Source of the DNA: a virus
DNA length: 42,753 nt
Direction: 5' to 3' (one strand)
IMG/VR virus record: IMGVR_UViG_3300008216_000005
Coordinates: 1 to 42,753 of that record
Positions 7,805 through 13,806 of this stretch are shown piece after piece. Below the pieces are notes generated by a model, which had not been told where the DNA came from, did no database searches, and saw only the letters and a list, made by a program, of their open reading frames with translations. The translations under genes were made by a program, and so were the position numbers. How positions within the stretch are numbered: the stretch's first letter is position 1; each line of letters begins with the position of its first letter.

Positions 7805-8148
7805 GCGCCTGCCTCCGTAGGAACGAGCCGGTACTGCGCGGCGAACGGCGCACCGGTGGAATTTGCGATGGTCCAGCCGAAGGGCTCGATCTCTTTCCGA
7901 AGGTTGCAGACCTGGACATGGATGTTTTTCGGGGAGAGGACGCGAGCCGTGCGGCCGAGCTGCGAAAGCGCGCTCTGCATGTCCAGCCGGGTCCGATGGC
8001 GGCCGACGTCGGCGGCGAGCAGATCCAGGATGCAGCGGCGCGACGGCGACGAGATGGCCTTCTTCACCTCATCGATCGGCGCCGCCTCTCCGATGAAGCC
8101 GCCGCACGCCGGGCAGCAGTAGGATTGGATGCGAGGTCTTGCGTTCAT
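7801..8148 (-). CDS. Zinc-finger plus winged-helix-like protein
   Basis: The product is about 115 residues. It has a single CPACGG knuckle near the N terminus, and its C-terminal half (NIHVQVCNLRKEIEPFGWTI) resembles the recognition helix and wing of OmpR/PhoB-type DNA-binding domains. It is probably a small DNA-binding regulator. The start is uncertain: a GTG at 8157 or ATGs at 8151 and 8148. GGTGA lies a few bases before the last, which is chosen here. The stop overlaps the resolvase start (ATGA). Confidence 0.6.
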   Translation of the reverse strand: MNARPRIQSYCCPACGGFIGEAAPIDEVKKAISSPSRRCILDLLAADVGRHRTRLDMQSALSQLGRTARVLSPKNIHVQVCNLRKEIEPFGWTIANSTGAPFAAQYRLVPTEAGA

Positions 8149-8200
8149 CATCTTCACCGTTGGGAAAGAAAGCGCCGGGCATTCGCGCCTCGGCTAGTTG

Positions 8201-8234
8201 GGCGGCTCGTAACTGGGAGGAGGACCGAGCCGCC
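8201..8234 (-). other. Strong 9-bp hairpin between early genes
   Basis: GGCGGCTCG (8201-8209) and CGAGCCGCC (8226-8234) are perfect inverted repeats with a 16-base loop. It fills the 94-base gap between two genes that are otherwise packed tightly. No T run follows on either strand, so it is unlikely to be a simple terminator. It may be an mRNA processing or stability element, or a protein-binding site. Confidence 0.55.
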
Positions 8235-8242
8235 GGGGAGCT

Positions 8243-8809
8243 CTATTCAGCCGCTTCGGCAAATGGATCGCCGTCGCTCGGCGGTTCCTCTTTGGAGTTG
8301 GCTTGATCTGCGGCCTTCTGGCGGGCGATCTTCTCTTCCATGACGCGCTGCCAGTTCTCGCCGTACTTGTTCTGCCCGCGCTGGTAAGCATCGAGCCACA
8401 CGCGATCCTCGTCCGATCCTGCGGCCTGCCGGGAGACACGGTCGAGGCCGTTCAATCCCGCCTCGTAGCCATCGGCGTCGATCAGCTGCAGTCGAGCGGC
8501 GCGATCGTCACGGGCCAACAGGTCGCCGCCGTGGTCGTGGATGAGGCCAAGCCGAATCCGGTTCCGCTTCATCATGTTGAACTTGTCGAGGTGCTTCTTC
8601 TGATCGTCGGAGGTCATGACATCGACGTAGTCGAGCACCTCTTTCCGGTCGAAGCCGTCGTTCTTTGCGTCGGCAAGGTGGGCCTTCATCCGATCGTTGG
8701 CGGCTTTGGCCGCTTCCTTCTCCATCCGCACGTTGCGGGTATGGATGGCCCAGAGGACATCGAGATCCTCCTGGCTGACGGTTCCGCTGTTATGTCCTGC
8801 CGTGGTCAT
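8243..8809 (-). CDS. Charged helical protein, weakly GapR (DUF2312)-like
   Basis: This protein has 188 residues. The N-terminal GHNSG is a start often seen in alphaproteobacterial phage proteins. A long charged helix and the phrase AHLADAKNDGFDRKEVLDYV recall the GapR/DUF2312 pattern (EAK, then GFD, then a second helix). GapR binds AT-rich, overtwisted DNA. The match is only a pattern by eye and the C-terminal 100 residues are different, with an acidic tail. It could equally be an unrelated coiled-coil protein. It lies among the early DNA-metabolism genes. Confidence 0.5.
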   Translation of the reverse strand: MTTAGHNSGTVSQEDLDVLWAIHTRNVRMEKEAAKAANDRMKAHLADAKNDGFDRKEVLDYVDVMTSDDQKKHLDKFNMMKRNRIRLGLIHDHGGDLLARDDRAARLQLIDADGYEAGLNGLDRVSRQAAGSDEDRVWLDAYQRGQNKYGENWQRVMEEKIARQKAADQANSKEEPPSDGDPFAEAAE

Positions 8810-8812
8810 AGG

Positions 8813-9259
8813 TCATCTTCCTTTTTGGGCTTGGTAGGCTCGTTGCGCTGCTGCTTTTGCAACCTCGACTTTCGCCACGAGAGCCTCAGTTTCATCCATA
8901 ATATCTGCAACAGCTTCATGCCCATGAGCCTCCTCGATAGCCTTCATGTCGTTCTCGATTTCGGTCAGCATGGAGCGGCAGAAAGTCAGGTAGGAGAGCC
9001 TGATGCGCTTGCAGAGGCGCACGTCCCAGGTCTTCCTCTGGCCCTTGAGAAGGCGCTTGACGCTCACCTCTGACATGCCGAACATGCGGCCCAGCTTCTG
9101 GAGCGCCTTGTCTTCGTCGCCCCACCCGGCGCACTCGCGCCTGAACATCTTGTTCGCGACTAACATCGCCTCTTCGGGGCTGTACGCGTCTACTATCGAC
9201 ATAGCCTCTTTCCCGTTTTTGAAATCCGACACCGGTTGTTGAGTTTTTGAGCACTTCAT
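8813..9259 (-). CDS. Helix-turn-helix protein of unknown role
   Basis: This is a 148-residue, mostly helical protein. An HTH-like section lies near 51-75 (ALQKLGRMFGMSEVSVKRLL), followed by basic residues, and the C-terminal half (about 100-148) is a charged helix rich in Ala and Glu. It is probably a DNA-binding early regulator. The ATG at 9259 has GAGG 8 bases upstream. That ribosome site is inside the inverted repeat at 9265-9297, so its translation may be controlled. Confidence 0.6.
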   Translation of the reverse strand: MKCSKTQQPVSDFKNGKEAMSIVDAYSPEEAMLVANKMFRRECAGWGDEDKALQKLGRMFGMSEVSVKRLLKGQRKTWDVRLCKRIRLSYLTFCRSMLTEIENDMKAIEEAHGHEAVADIMDETEALVAKVEVAKAAAQRAYQAQKGR

Positions 9260-9264
9260 GTTTT

Positions 9265-9297
9265 CCGCCTCAGCTAGGTTGAACCCATGAGAGGCGG
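9265..9297 (-). promoter_or_regulatory. Inverted repeat covering a ribosome-binding site
   Basis: On the minus strand CCGCCTC (9297-9291) can pair with GAGGCGG (9271-9265). The second arm contains the GAGG that lies 8 bases before the ATG at 9259. Pairing would hide the ribosome site. It may tune translation of the HTH protein. No ligand-binding core is evident. Confidence 0.45.
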
Positions 9298-9313
9298 GGC
9301 ATTCGAAAGGAGA

Positions 9314-9610
9314 TCAGCCGCCGCCCGCAGGCGAAAGCCAGTAGAGAGCATCAGGAGTCCCGCCGTCGCGAACGGCCTGCCAGCCATGCGAGGGGAGATC
9401 CCAGTTGATGCCAGTGAAGGAATTGCAAAGTTCAACGAAGGCCGTGACGGGGCTGCTGTGAAGAGGAAGCCCAGCGCGGATCATGAGTTGCCGGCCAGTA
9501 ATGGCCTTTGGGTAGACCGAGGCTAGAGAGCGGACGATCCGCCTCTTTCGGTCTCCAATTATATATCGCTCGAGGTGTGCCGCCGCGTTGGCGGTGAGAG
9601 CCTGGGACAT
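9314..9610 (-). CDS. Hypothetical early protein
   Basis: This is a 98-residue soluble protein, start MSQALTANAAAH. It shares one base with the previous stop (TGATG), which decides the start. The middle (RIVRSLASVYPKAITGRQLMIRAGL) looks like a winged-helix, as in MarR-like or replication-control proteins, but this is a weak impression. The family is unknown. Confidence 0.55.
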   Translation of the reverse strand: MSQALTANAAAHLERYIIGDRKRRIVRSLASVYPKAITGRQLMIRAGLPLHSSPVTAFVELCNSFTGINWDLPSHGWQAVRDGGTPDALYWLSPAGGG

Positions 9611-9783
9611 CAGACACACTCGCTCTCGCAGCGCGCTCTGGTTTCGAGCTGCTGCATCTGGCGGGTGTCGATCGGAGCCTCTGTCCCGGTGCCAAGGTCC
9701 GCGGCATTGAGGCTGCGGACGAAGCGGTGCAGAACCTGAGACAGGGAGCGCAAAACCTTTTGGGTCAGAGATTGCTCGTTCAT
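9610..9783 (-). CDS. Small helical protein
   Basis: This 57-residue ORF begins MNEQSLTQKVLRSL and ends in ESECV. It was found by reading between its neighbours: its stop overlaps the next ATG (TGATG) and its ATG follows the preceding stop by two bases. An amphipathic helix with Cys at the end can be drawn. Function unknown. Confidence 0.55.
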   Translation of the reverse strand: MNEQSLTQKVLRSLSQVLHRFVRSLNAADLGTGTEAPIDTRQMQQLETRARCESECV

Positions 9784-9785
9784 TC

Positions 9786-9950
9786 CTATTTCCCCCGTTT
9801 CAGGATTGCCGTGACTTCGGCGTTGGAGAGTTCATGCTCGCGCTCGACTTCGGCGTCGCATTCTCCGGCCGATCGAGCGACAGAGACCGCAATCAGGCCG
9901 ATGATGGTGAGCGCGATGCAGACAGCGATGGTGACGAGGAGATCGGCCAT
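9786..9950 (-). CDS. Single-span membrane protein
   Basis: This 54-residue protein begins MADLLVTIAVCIALTII, a transmembrane helix from about 3 to 24, then has an acidic tail. It probably sits in the inner membrane with an N-out or N-in single pass. Membrane proteins of this kind among early phage genes are sometimes superinfection exclusion or host-takeover factors, but nothing specific shows this. Confidence 0.55.
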   Translation of the reverse strand: MADLLVTIAVCIALTIIGLIAVSVARSAGECDAEVEREHELSNAEVTAILKRGK

Positions 9951-9951
9951 G

Positions 9952-10128
9952 TCAGTAGCCTCTCGCCGGGTTGTCGCAGTAGCCGTCACGGTCGTAGTGC
10001 CGCGAGGGCTCGACTGGCTTCGTGGCTTCCTGCATGAGCCGGAAGGTCATCGCGTAGCGTGGGTCGTTCTTCATGCGGTCGTCATGGCGAGCGGCGAGAT
10101 CTGCCAGCATGTCGCGAAAGGCGCTCAT
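9952..10128 (-). CDS. Small charged protein
   Basis: This is a 58-residue protein beginning MSAFRDMLADLAARHDDRM. The ATG at 10128 overlaps the previous stop (ATGA). It is charged, with many Arg, Asp and Met, and has no motif I can name. It belongs to a run of overlapping small early genes. Confidence 0.55.
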   Translation of the reverse strand: MSAFRDMLADLAARHDDRMKNDPRYAMTFRLMQEATKPVEPSRHYDRDGYCDNPARGY

Positions 10129-10430
10129 GTCCGCTCTTCCTGTTCTGGGGTGGGGGAATGAGCCGCTTCCGAGAGCCGTTCGGCGTCCTCGTAGGAGAAG
10201 TTGGCGCGGATCAAATTGGCGTTGGAGCGGGTGACCATGGCGTCTTCGGCGCATGGCGTCAGATCGGCTTCCTCTTCGAGGCAGGCGGCAAACCGCTCAC
10301 GCTCGGCAAGGATGGCGCGGGCGATCACGTCACGAAGCTGGAACTGCTCTGGATACGCTGGAGCCATGCCGAGGAACTTCTGAGCCAAAGCAGTAGCCGT
10401 TTGCATGATGTCTGCCGGTATCTCGCTCAT
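10125..10430 (-). CDS. Hypothetical early protein
   Basis: This is a 101-residue acidic helical protein, start MSEIPADIMQTATALAQKF. The ATG at 10430 overlaps the preceding stop (ATGA). The IARAILAERERFAACLEEEAD pattern (here shortened to AERERFAACLEEE) is a common helix seen in small phage proteins of unknown function. No catalytic motif seen. Confidence 0.55.
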   Translation of the reverse strand: MSEIPADIMQTATALAQKFLGMAPAYPEQFQLRDVIARAILAERERFAACLEEEADLTPCAEDAMVTRSNANLIRANFSYEDAERLSEAAHSPTPEQEERT

Positions 10431-10660
10431 GCCTCCACCTCGCTGTGCTTCGTGACGATGTTCAGGCCGAGGTCGGAGACGGGTGGAGAGGGGAGAGGCA
10501 TCCAATGAGTAGGGTTCGGCTCGCTATCAGCCTCGTCCATCCAATACTGTTCGCCGTAGCCGTTATCGTGCCACCAGCAATTGAAGTGGCCGCCTTTCTC
10601 GAACGCGAGAAACTGGGTGCCGTCCTTCGGCGCTGTGCTGATCGGGAGCCACTGGGTCAT
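10427..10660 (-). CDS. DUF551-like protein, copy 2
   Basis: This 77-residue protein opens with WLPISTAPKDG and ends its domain with THWMPLPSPP, the two ends of the DUF551 pattern found in many phages (W-P-I-x-T-A-P-x-D-G, then HW-M-P-L-P). Its function is unknown. It is aromatic-rich (WWHDNGYGEQYWMDE). It directly follows a longer relative, so the pair looks like a tandem duplication that has diverged. Confidence 0.72.
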   Translation of the reverse strand: MTQWLPISTAPKDGTQFLAFEKGGHFNCWWHDNGYGEQYWMDEADSEPNPTHWMPLPSPPVSDLGLNIVTKHSEVEA

Positions 10661-10962
10661 GCTGCTGCCCTCCCATCTTCGGAGGCGTTCGGATGAGCCG
10701 GAACCACGAACGGCATCCAAGCAATCGGCTGCTCACCAGTCGCCAGACCAGACCACCGGCCTGGGTTCTTGCCATGCTCTGGAATCCAGTAGGTCCGGCT
10801 GACCTTCCCGCACTTGGTGGCGATCCAGATATGATCAGGAACGAACTCCTCGAAGTCCCGAACCGACTTGCCGCTTGCGCTGCTCTTGTCGGTCACGAGG
10901 CGCGTCGTGGTGACTGTCTTGCCCTTGGGGGCGGTGGAAATATCAAAGGACCATTGCGTCAT
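10657..10962 (-). CDS. DUF551-like protein, copy 1
   Basis: This 101-residue protein has the same opening (MTQWSFDISTAPKG) and ending (IAWMPFVVP) as its neighbour but a different middle (DHIWIATKCGK, then YWIPE). The ATG at 10962 overlaps the previous stop. Two such genes in tandem suggest duplication. The role of the family is not known. Confidence 0.65.
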   Translation of the reverse strand: MTQWSFDISTAPKGKTVTTTRLVTDKSSASGKSVRDFEEFVPDHIWIATKCGKVSRTYWIPEHGKNPGRWSGLATGEQPIAWMPFVVPAHPNASEDGRAAA

Positions 10963-11468
10963 TGGAGCTTCCCCGCGTGAGCCGACGATTCCGAAATCCA
11001 GTCAGCCGGGAGCTTGCGCAGGTTCTCTGTCGCGAGCCGCTTCCGTGCCTTCTTCGGGATCTTGTTGATCTGGTAGTAGAGGACGGTTGCGCCGCCGTTC
11101 CGCTTGATGTGGCCGGGGAACAGCGTCTCTGCCGCCGTCCAGTAATCGTTCTCGCTCTTGAGCATCGAGGTCTTGACGCCACGCGCTCCGAGCATCGACC
11201 GCAGCCCGTCATGGGCAAAGGTGGAGTTAGCCGCGACCCGCTGCTGGCGCTCCATCAGAAGCTTTTCCATTGCCGACAGGATGAAACGGCCATTCTCTTC
11301 CGTACGCTGGCCGAAGTTGATGCCGCCGTGTTCAGCCAGTTCGGCGTCACGGAAGCAGTCAGCGATAGCCACAGACGCCCAGTATGAATTCATGCCAGCT
11401 TCCGAGAGGTTCGTGTTCTGGAAGCGAATGCGAGCGGCACAGAGGGGGTAGGCGGAGACGTTCAACAT
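10959..11468 (-). CDS. Hypothetical protein, first gene after the Cro-like regulator
   Basis: This 169-residue protein starts MLNVSAYPLCAARIRF. Its ATG at 11468 shares a base with the stop of the Cro-like gene (TGATG). A middle section (LLMERQQRVAANSTFAHDG) is helical and the C terminus is basic. It would be among the first proteins made when repression ends. No family is recognised and no membrane segment is seen. Confidence 0.6.
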   Translation of the reverse strand: MLNVSAYPLCAARIRFQNTNLSEAGMNSYWASVAIADCFRDAELAEHGGINFGQRTEENGRFILSAMEKLLMERQQRVAANSTFAHDGLRSMLGARGVKTSMLKSENDYWTAAETLFPGHIKRNGGATVLYYQINKIPKKARKRLATENLRKLPADWISESSAHAGKLQ

Positions 11469-11680
11469 CAGGCCACCGCCTTGACAGGCTCGGGTCCGAA
11501 GATGTCGGGCCGCATCTGGTGCTTGGAGATGCCCGTGAGTTCCTGCAGACGAAGCACCCGCTTCACGGGAACCTCTTTCCAAAGGCTAACAGCCTGGGGC
11601 GTCAGGTCGCCCAACGCTTCCGAGACGCCCTTAGCGCCGCCGAGTTTGTCTTTGATGATTTCGAGCACTTCGTTTTTCAT
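11468..11680 (-). CDS. Cro-like / YdaS-type HTH regulator
   Basis: This 70-residue protein is a single HTH. A GGAKGVSEALG turn and TPQAVSLWKEVP recognition helix at about 27-38 are followed by the ending KHQMRPDIFG, which is typical of YdaS/Cro-like phage repressors. It is divergent from the CI gene, and the shared gap holds the inverted repeat TGAAAG-N5-CTTTCA eight bases upstream of its start. It is probably the lytic regulator that turns CI off, by analogy with lambda Cro. Confidence 0.82.
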   Translation of the reverse strand: MKNEVLEIIKDKLGGAKGVSEALGDLTPQAVSLWKEVPVKRVLRLQELTGISKHQMRPDIFGPEPVKAVA

Positions 11681-11687
11681 GCCCTAT

Positions 11688-11704
11688 TGAAAGCATATCT
11701 TTCA
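11688..11704. promoter_or_regulatory. Repressor operator OL-like (TGAAAG-CATAT-CTTTCA)
   Basis: This is a perfect 6-bp inverted repeat with a 5-base spacer, 8 bases upstream of the Cro-like ATG. The same arms and spacing recur at 13247-13263 and 13282-13298 in front of the rightward operon. It is therefore the best candidate for the binding site of CI and of the Cro-like protein. Confidence 0.7.
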
Positions 11705-11721
11705 GTTCGGCGCAAGTACCT

Positions 11722-11734
11722 CTTTCGGTGAAAG
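11722..11734. promoter_or_regulatory. Second inverted repeat in the cro-cI gap (CTTTC-GGT-GAAAG)
   Basis: The same half-sites appear here in the opposite order (CTTTC then GAAAG), 3 bases apart. It lies between the CI start and the operator at 11688, where a second regulator site would be expected. It could be two outward-facing half-sites rather than one dimer site. Confidence 0.5.
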
Positions 11735-11762
11735 TTGCTCTGTCTTGATGCATATTCGCGAA

Positions 11763-12470
11763 ATGACCACAGACCGGAAGAAGGACGCCGAACGGGGCGC
11801 ACGAATTCGCCACGTCCGAGAGACGATCCTTGGCCTCAGATCACAGGAACGCTTTGCCGAGCTGCTAAGCCGGGAAGGCAGAGCCGTGACCCGTGGGGCG
11901 GTCGGCAACTGGGAGCAAGGGAAAGAAGTGGGACTGGACAGCCTTATGGCGATCAGCCGCGTGTCCGGCGTAAATCTGGAGTGGCTGGCGTATAATAGCG
12001 GCGATGCACCAAAATTAACCAACGAGTCCGTTTTAGAGCCTTCTAACGCTCAAATAACTGGAACAAAAGTCGAGCGCGGGTCCACTATCCCTCTTTACGG
12101 CGCGGCTGTAGGCGGGGAGGACGGTGAATTCGTTATGAATGGTAACCATCTGGACGATGTTTTCGCGCCGCCAAGCTTGAGCGGCATTCCTGATGCCTAC
12201 GCCGTCCGTGTGGTCGGTTCGAGCATGTCCCCCCGTTATGAGGACGACGAGACAGTCTTCGTAAACCCTAAGCGTCGTGTGGTTCGCGGTGACTATGTCG
12301 TGGCACAGATCCACGTTGACGAACACGAACCTCCCCTCGCCTACATCAAGCGCCTGGTGTCCTACACGAAGCAGAAGCTCGTTTTGGAACAGTTCAACCC
12401 GCCGAAGGTACTGGAGTTCGACGGCGCAGATGTCGCGACCGTCCATTATGTGCTTCGATCTGGTGAGTGA
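11763..12470 (+). CDS. CI-type repressor, LexA-like (HTH plus S24 peptidase)
   Basis: This protein has 235 residues. An N-terminal HTH lies at about 25-55 (SQERFAELLS, then TRGAVGNWEQG). The C-terminal LexA/CI peptidase domain has the nucleophile in VGSSMSP (Ser154), the general base in YIKRL (Lys196) and a likely cleavage site near AAVGG (114-118). It should hold the prophage silent and self-cleave with RecA when DNA is damaged. The start may be this ATG or one at 11748. Neither has a clear ribosome site, so the mRNA may be leaderless, as for lambda cI. Confidence 0.9.
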   Translation: MTTDRKKDAERGARIRHVRETILGLRSQERFAELLSREGRAVTRGAVGNWEQGKEVGLDSLMAISRVSGVNLEWLAYNSGDAPKLTNESVLEPSNAQITGTKVERGSTIPLYGAAVGGEDGEFVMNGNHLDDVFAPPSLSGIPDAYAVRVVGSSMSPRYEDDETVFVNPKRRVVRGDYVVAQIHVDEHEPPLAYIKRLVSYTKQKLVLEQFNPPKVLEFDGADVATVHYVLRSGE

Positions 12471-12650
12471 TCAGAAGCGGCGGTAGGCGACAGAGCCTTC
12501 GCGCATGTGCAGCCACATGTAGAGCGTACCGATCCGCTGGCGCTCGATCTTAAGCCAAGAACCTTCCTCGCGGGTAGCGCATCGCTCGACAAGCCCACGC
12601 TGTTCTTCGCTCATTCGGTCCAGCTGTGTCATCAGATATTCAATCATCAT
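12471..12650 (-). CDS. Small protein convergent with CI
   Basis: Reading the minus strand gives a 59-residue ORF starting MMIEYLMTQLDRM and ending YRRF, with AGAGGA just before the two ATGs (12650 and 12647). Its stop lies directly against the stop of the CI gene with no gap. It is helical and charged with Trp and Met near the end. No family is recognised. Its transcript would run antisense into cI, so it could affect repressor levels. Confidence 0.6.
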   Translation of the reverse strand: MMIEYLMTQLDRMSEEQRGLVERCATREEGSWLKIERQRIGTLYMWLHMREGSVAYRRF

Positions 12651-13139
12651 CTGTCCTCTAGATACAGGTTCCCCCTTCGCTTACTGCCCCCACCTAACGA
12701 ATGGGCCGCGAACCGGGCAGGACACTTTCAATCACGGTATAGCTGGAATGCCGTTCCCCTTGCGGGAGGTGGCCAACCTCTGCCCCTCTACAGACCAAAG
12801 CACCGAATACCGAATGCCCCAGGTGGCGTAGACCCTTTGTCAGGTGCTGCAACCTTCCCTTGTGTGGTCGGGAAGCAGCGGGTTTGTTTGTTCCAGTTAT
12901 CTCTCAGCTCGTGTCAGCATTCGAGCGGTTGACCGATTTGCATCAGAAGACCCGCCATGACTATCCGCTCCAGACTGGGAAGCGGTCACCGCTTGGGATT
13001 GATGTGCCGGACGATCGGCGGCGCGGGGCAAGCCCTTTAAGACCGCTGCCTTTGCACCTCCAAACACAAAATCTAGGCGGGAACCTCCGAGCAGACCCTA
13101 GATTTCGCGCTTTTCAGCACCTGACAGCAATCGTTTCGG
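12651..13139. other. Gene-free control block
   Basis: I see no convincing gene in these nearly 490 bases: the longer frames lack ribosome sites and the shorter ones (14-27 codons) are doubtful. It does hold several inverted repeats, including AAGCGG-TCA-CCGCTT near 12980-12995 and the 9-bp pair at 13069-13105. It probably has a regulatory or replication role between the repressor and the rightward operon. Confidence 0.5.
13069..13105. promoter_or_regulatory. 9-bp inverted repeat AAATCTAGG/CCTAGATTT
   Basis: The two arms are perfect and 19 bases apart, ending 34 bases upstream of the promoter at 13140. Without a T run after either arm it is not a typical terminator. It could be a regulator site where two dimers or a bent complex bind, or an RNA hairpin in a transcript entering from cI. 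Confidence 0.5.
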
Positions 13140-13168
13140 TTGTGAAATGATGCGCTTTTCGCTATAAC
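13140..13168 (+). promoter_or_regulatory. Sigma70-type promoter for a small RNA
   Basis: TTGTGA (13140-13145), a spacer of exactly 17 bases, then TATAAC (13163-13168): each hexamer is close to consensus. Transcription should start near 13175. The first thing downstream is the terminator at 13194-13229. Confidence 0.72.
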
Positions 13169-13174
13169 AACCGT

Positions 13175-13229
13175 CGAACAACTACTGCATGTCAGCCCCG
13201 GTCGGATTCGTCCCGCCGGGGCTTTTTTT
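13175..13229 (+). ncRNA. Small terminated RNA, about 55 nt
   Basis: It begins seven bases after the -10 of the promoter at 13140-13168 and ends in an intrinsic terminator, with no ORF inside. The short 5' tail (about 20 bases) could base-pair with a target. It may be a regulatory RNA like the lambda oop RNA, or an attenuated leader whose read-through feeds the rightward operon. The sequence alone does not tell these apart. Confidence 0.6.
13194..13229 (+). terminator. Strong Rho-independent terminator
   Basis: AGCCCCGG pairs with CCGGGGCT. Inside, CGGA and TCC(C)G extend the stem and close it with a TTCG loop. A run of seven T follows. It is the clearest terminator in the window and separates the cI side from the rightward operon. 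Confidence 0.88.
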
Positions 13230-13246
13230 ATGCTCCTTTCATTTTC

Positions 13247-13263
13247 TGAAAGCAACCCTTTCT
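13247..13263. promoter_or_regulatory. Repressor operator OR-like 1 (TGAAAG-CAACC-CTTTCT)
   Basis: The arms GAAAG/CTTTC with a 5-base spacer repeat the pattern of 11688-11704. It lies between the terminator and the first gene of the rightward operon, 35 bases from the second operator (13282-13298). Confidence 0.65.
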
Positions 13264-13281
13264 TTTTCCCTTGCATGTGTC

Positions 13282-13298
13282 CGAAAGAAATGCTTTCA
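13282..13298. promoter_or_regulatory. Repressor operator OR-like 2 (CGAAAG-AAATG-CTTTCA)
   Basis: Same arms and spacing as 11688-11704. It overlaps a possible promoter (TTGCAT at 13271-13276 and CATAAT at 13297-13302, spacing 20, not ideal), so bound repressor would block the rightward operon that begins at 13383. Confidence 0.65.
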
Positions 13299-13349
13299 TA
13301 ATCCGGCAAGCAGCGACCACGAAGACGGCTTTTGCCTGATCTGGATCGC

Positions 13350-13374
13350 TCATCGAAACGGACACACCAAGGGA
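13350..13374 (+). repeat. Leader repeat, copy 1
   Basis: TCATCGAAACGGACA and the following CAAGGGA make a segment that recurs with a few changes at 14198-14222. Each lies directly before a gene start and ends in its ribosome site. It suggests a copied leader or a shared translational control element. Confidence 0.5.
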
Positions 13375-13382
13375 GACGGACA

Positions 13383-13781
13383 GTGGACAGCAAGGAAATT
13401 CAGAAGCGCGTTGATGGCCTGGCAAAAGCGATGATCGCCAAGGGCCTTCGTGAGCCGACAGCCAACATGAAGTGCGAGTCCCACGTCGGATACGAGCTTT
13501 ACCTGAAGTGGAAGGATGTGACGAAGGCCGACCTCTACGACAACGGCGCCTACGAATTCATCAAAGGCAAGGGCCTAGCCGACATCTTCTCCAAGGCCGA
13601 GGCATTCATTGCCGCCCTGCCATCCGCCGACGAAGCCCGCATGAAGAAGTTCATGGGCGCTCTGGCGAACGTCATCGACCTTGGCAGGTCCAACGGCGTC
13701 GAGATCGAGTTCCTGAATCCGCTACAGGCGACCATGAAGAAGCTCTCCGAGAACATCCTGACGGACCAGCGGGCAGCCTAA
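13383..13781 (+). CDS. First gene of the rightward operon, unknown function
   Basis: This 132-residue protein starts at GTG with GGGAGA 7 bases upstream. It is helical and charged (KEIQKRVDGLAKAMIAK, then IFSKAEAFIAALP). I do not recognise it. As the first gene behind two putative CI operators, it should be made early on induction and kept silent in the lysogen. No HTH or membrane segment is clear. Confidence 0.65.
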   Translation: MDSKEIQKRVDGLAKAMIAKGLREPTANMKCESHVGYELYLKWKDVTKADLYDNGAYEFIKGKGLADIFSKAEAFIAALPSADEARMKKFMGALANVIDLGRSNGVEIEFLNPLQATMKKLSENILTDQRAA

Positions 13782-13806
13782 CCACCCACCTGGAAGGGAA
13801 ACGAGA

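Noticed and set aside
12507-13150. Plus-strand frames of 141 and 96 codons in the control block
   Set aside because: No ribosome sites, odd composition. The first is antisense to the small gene at 12471-12650 and the second starts at GTG without support.
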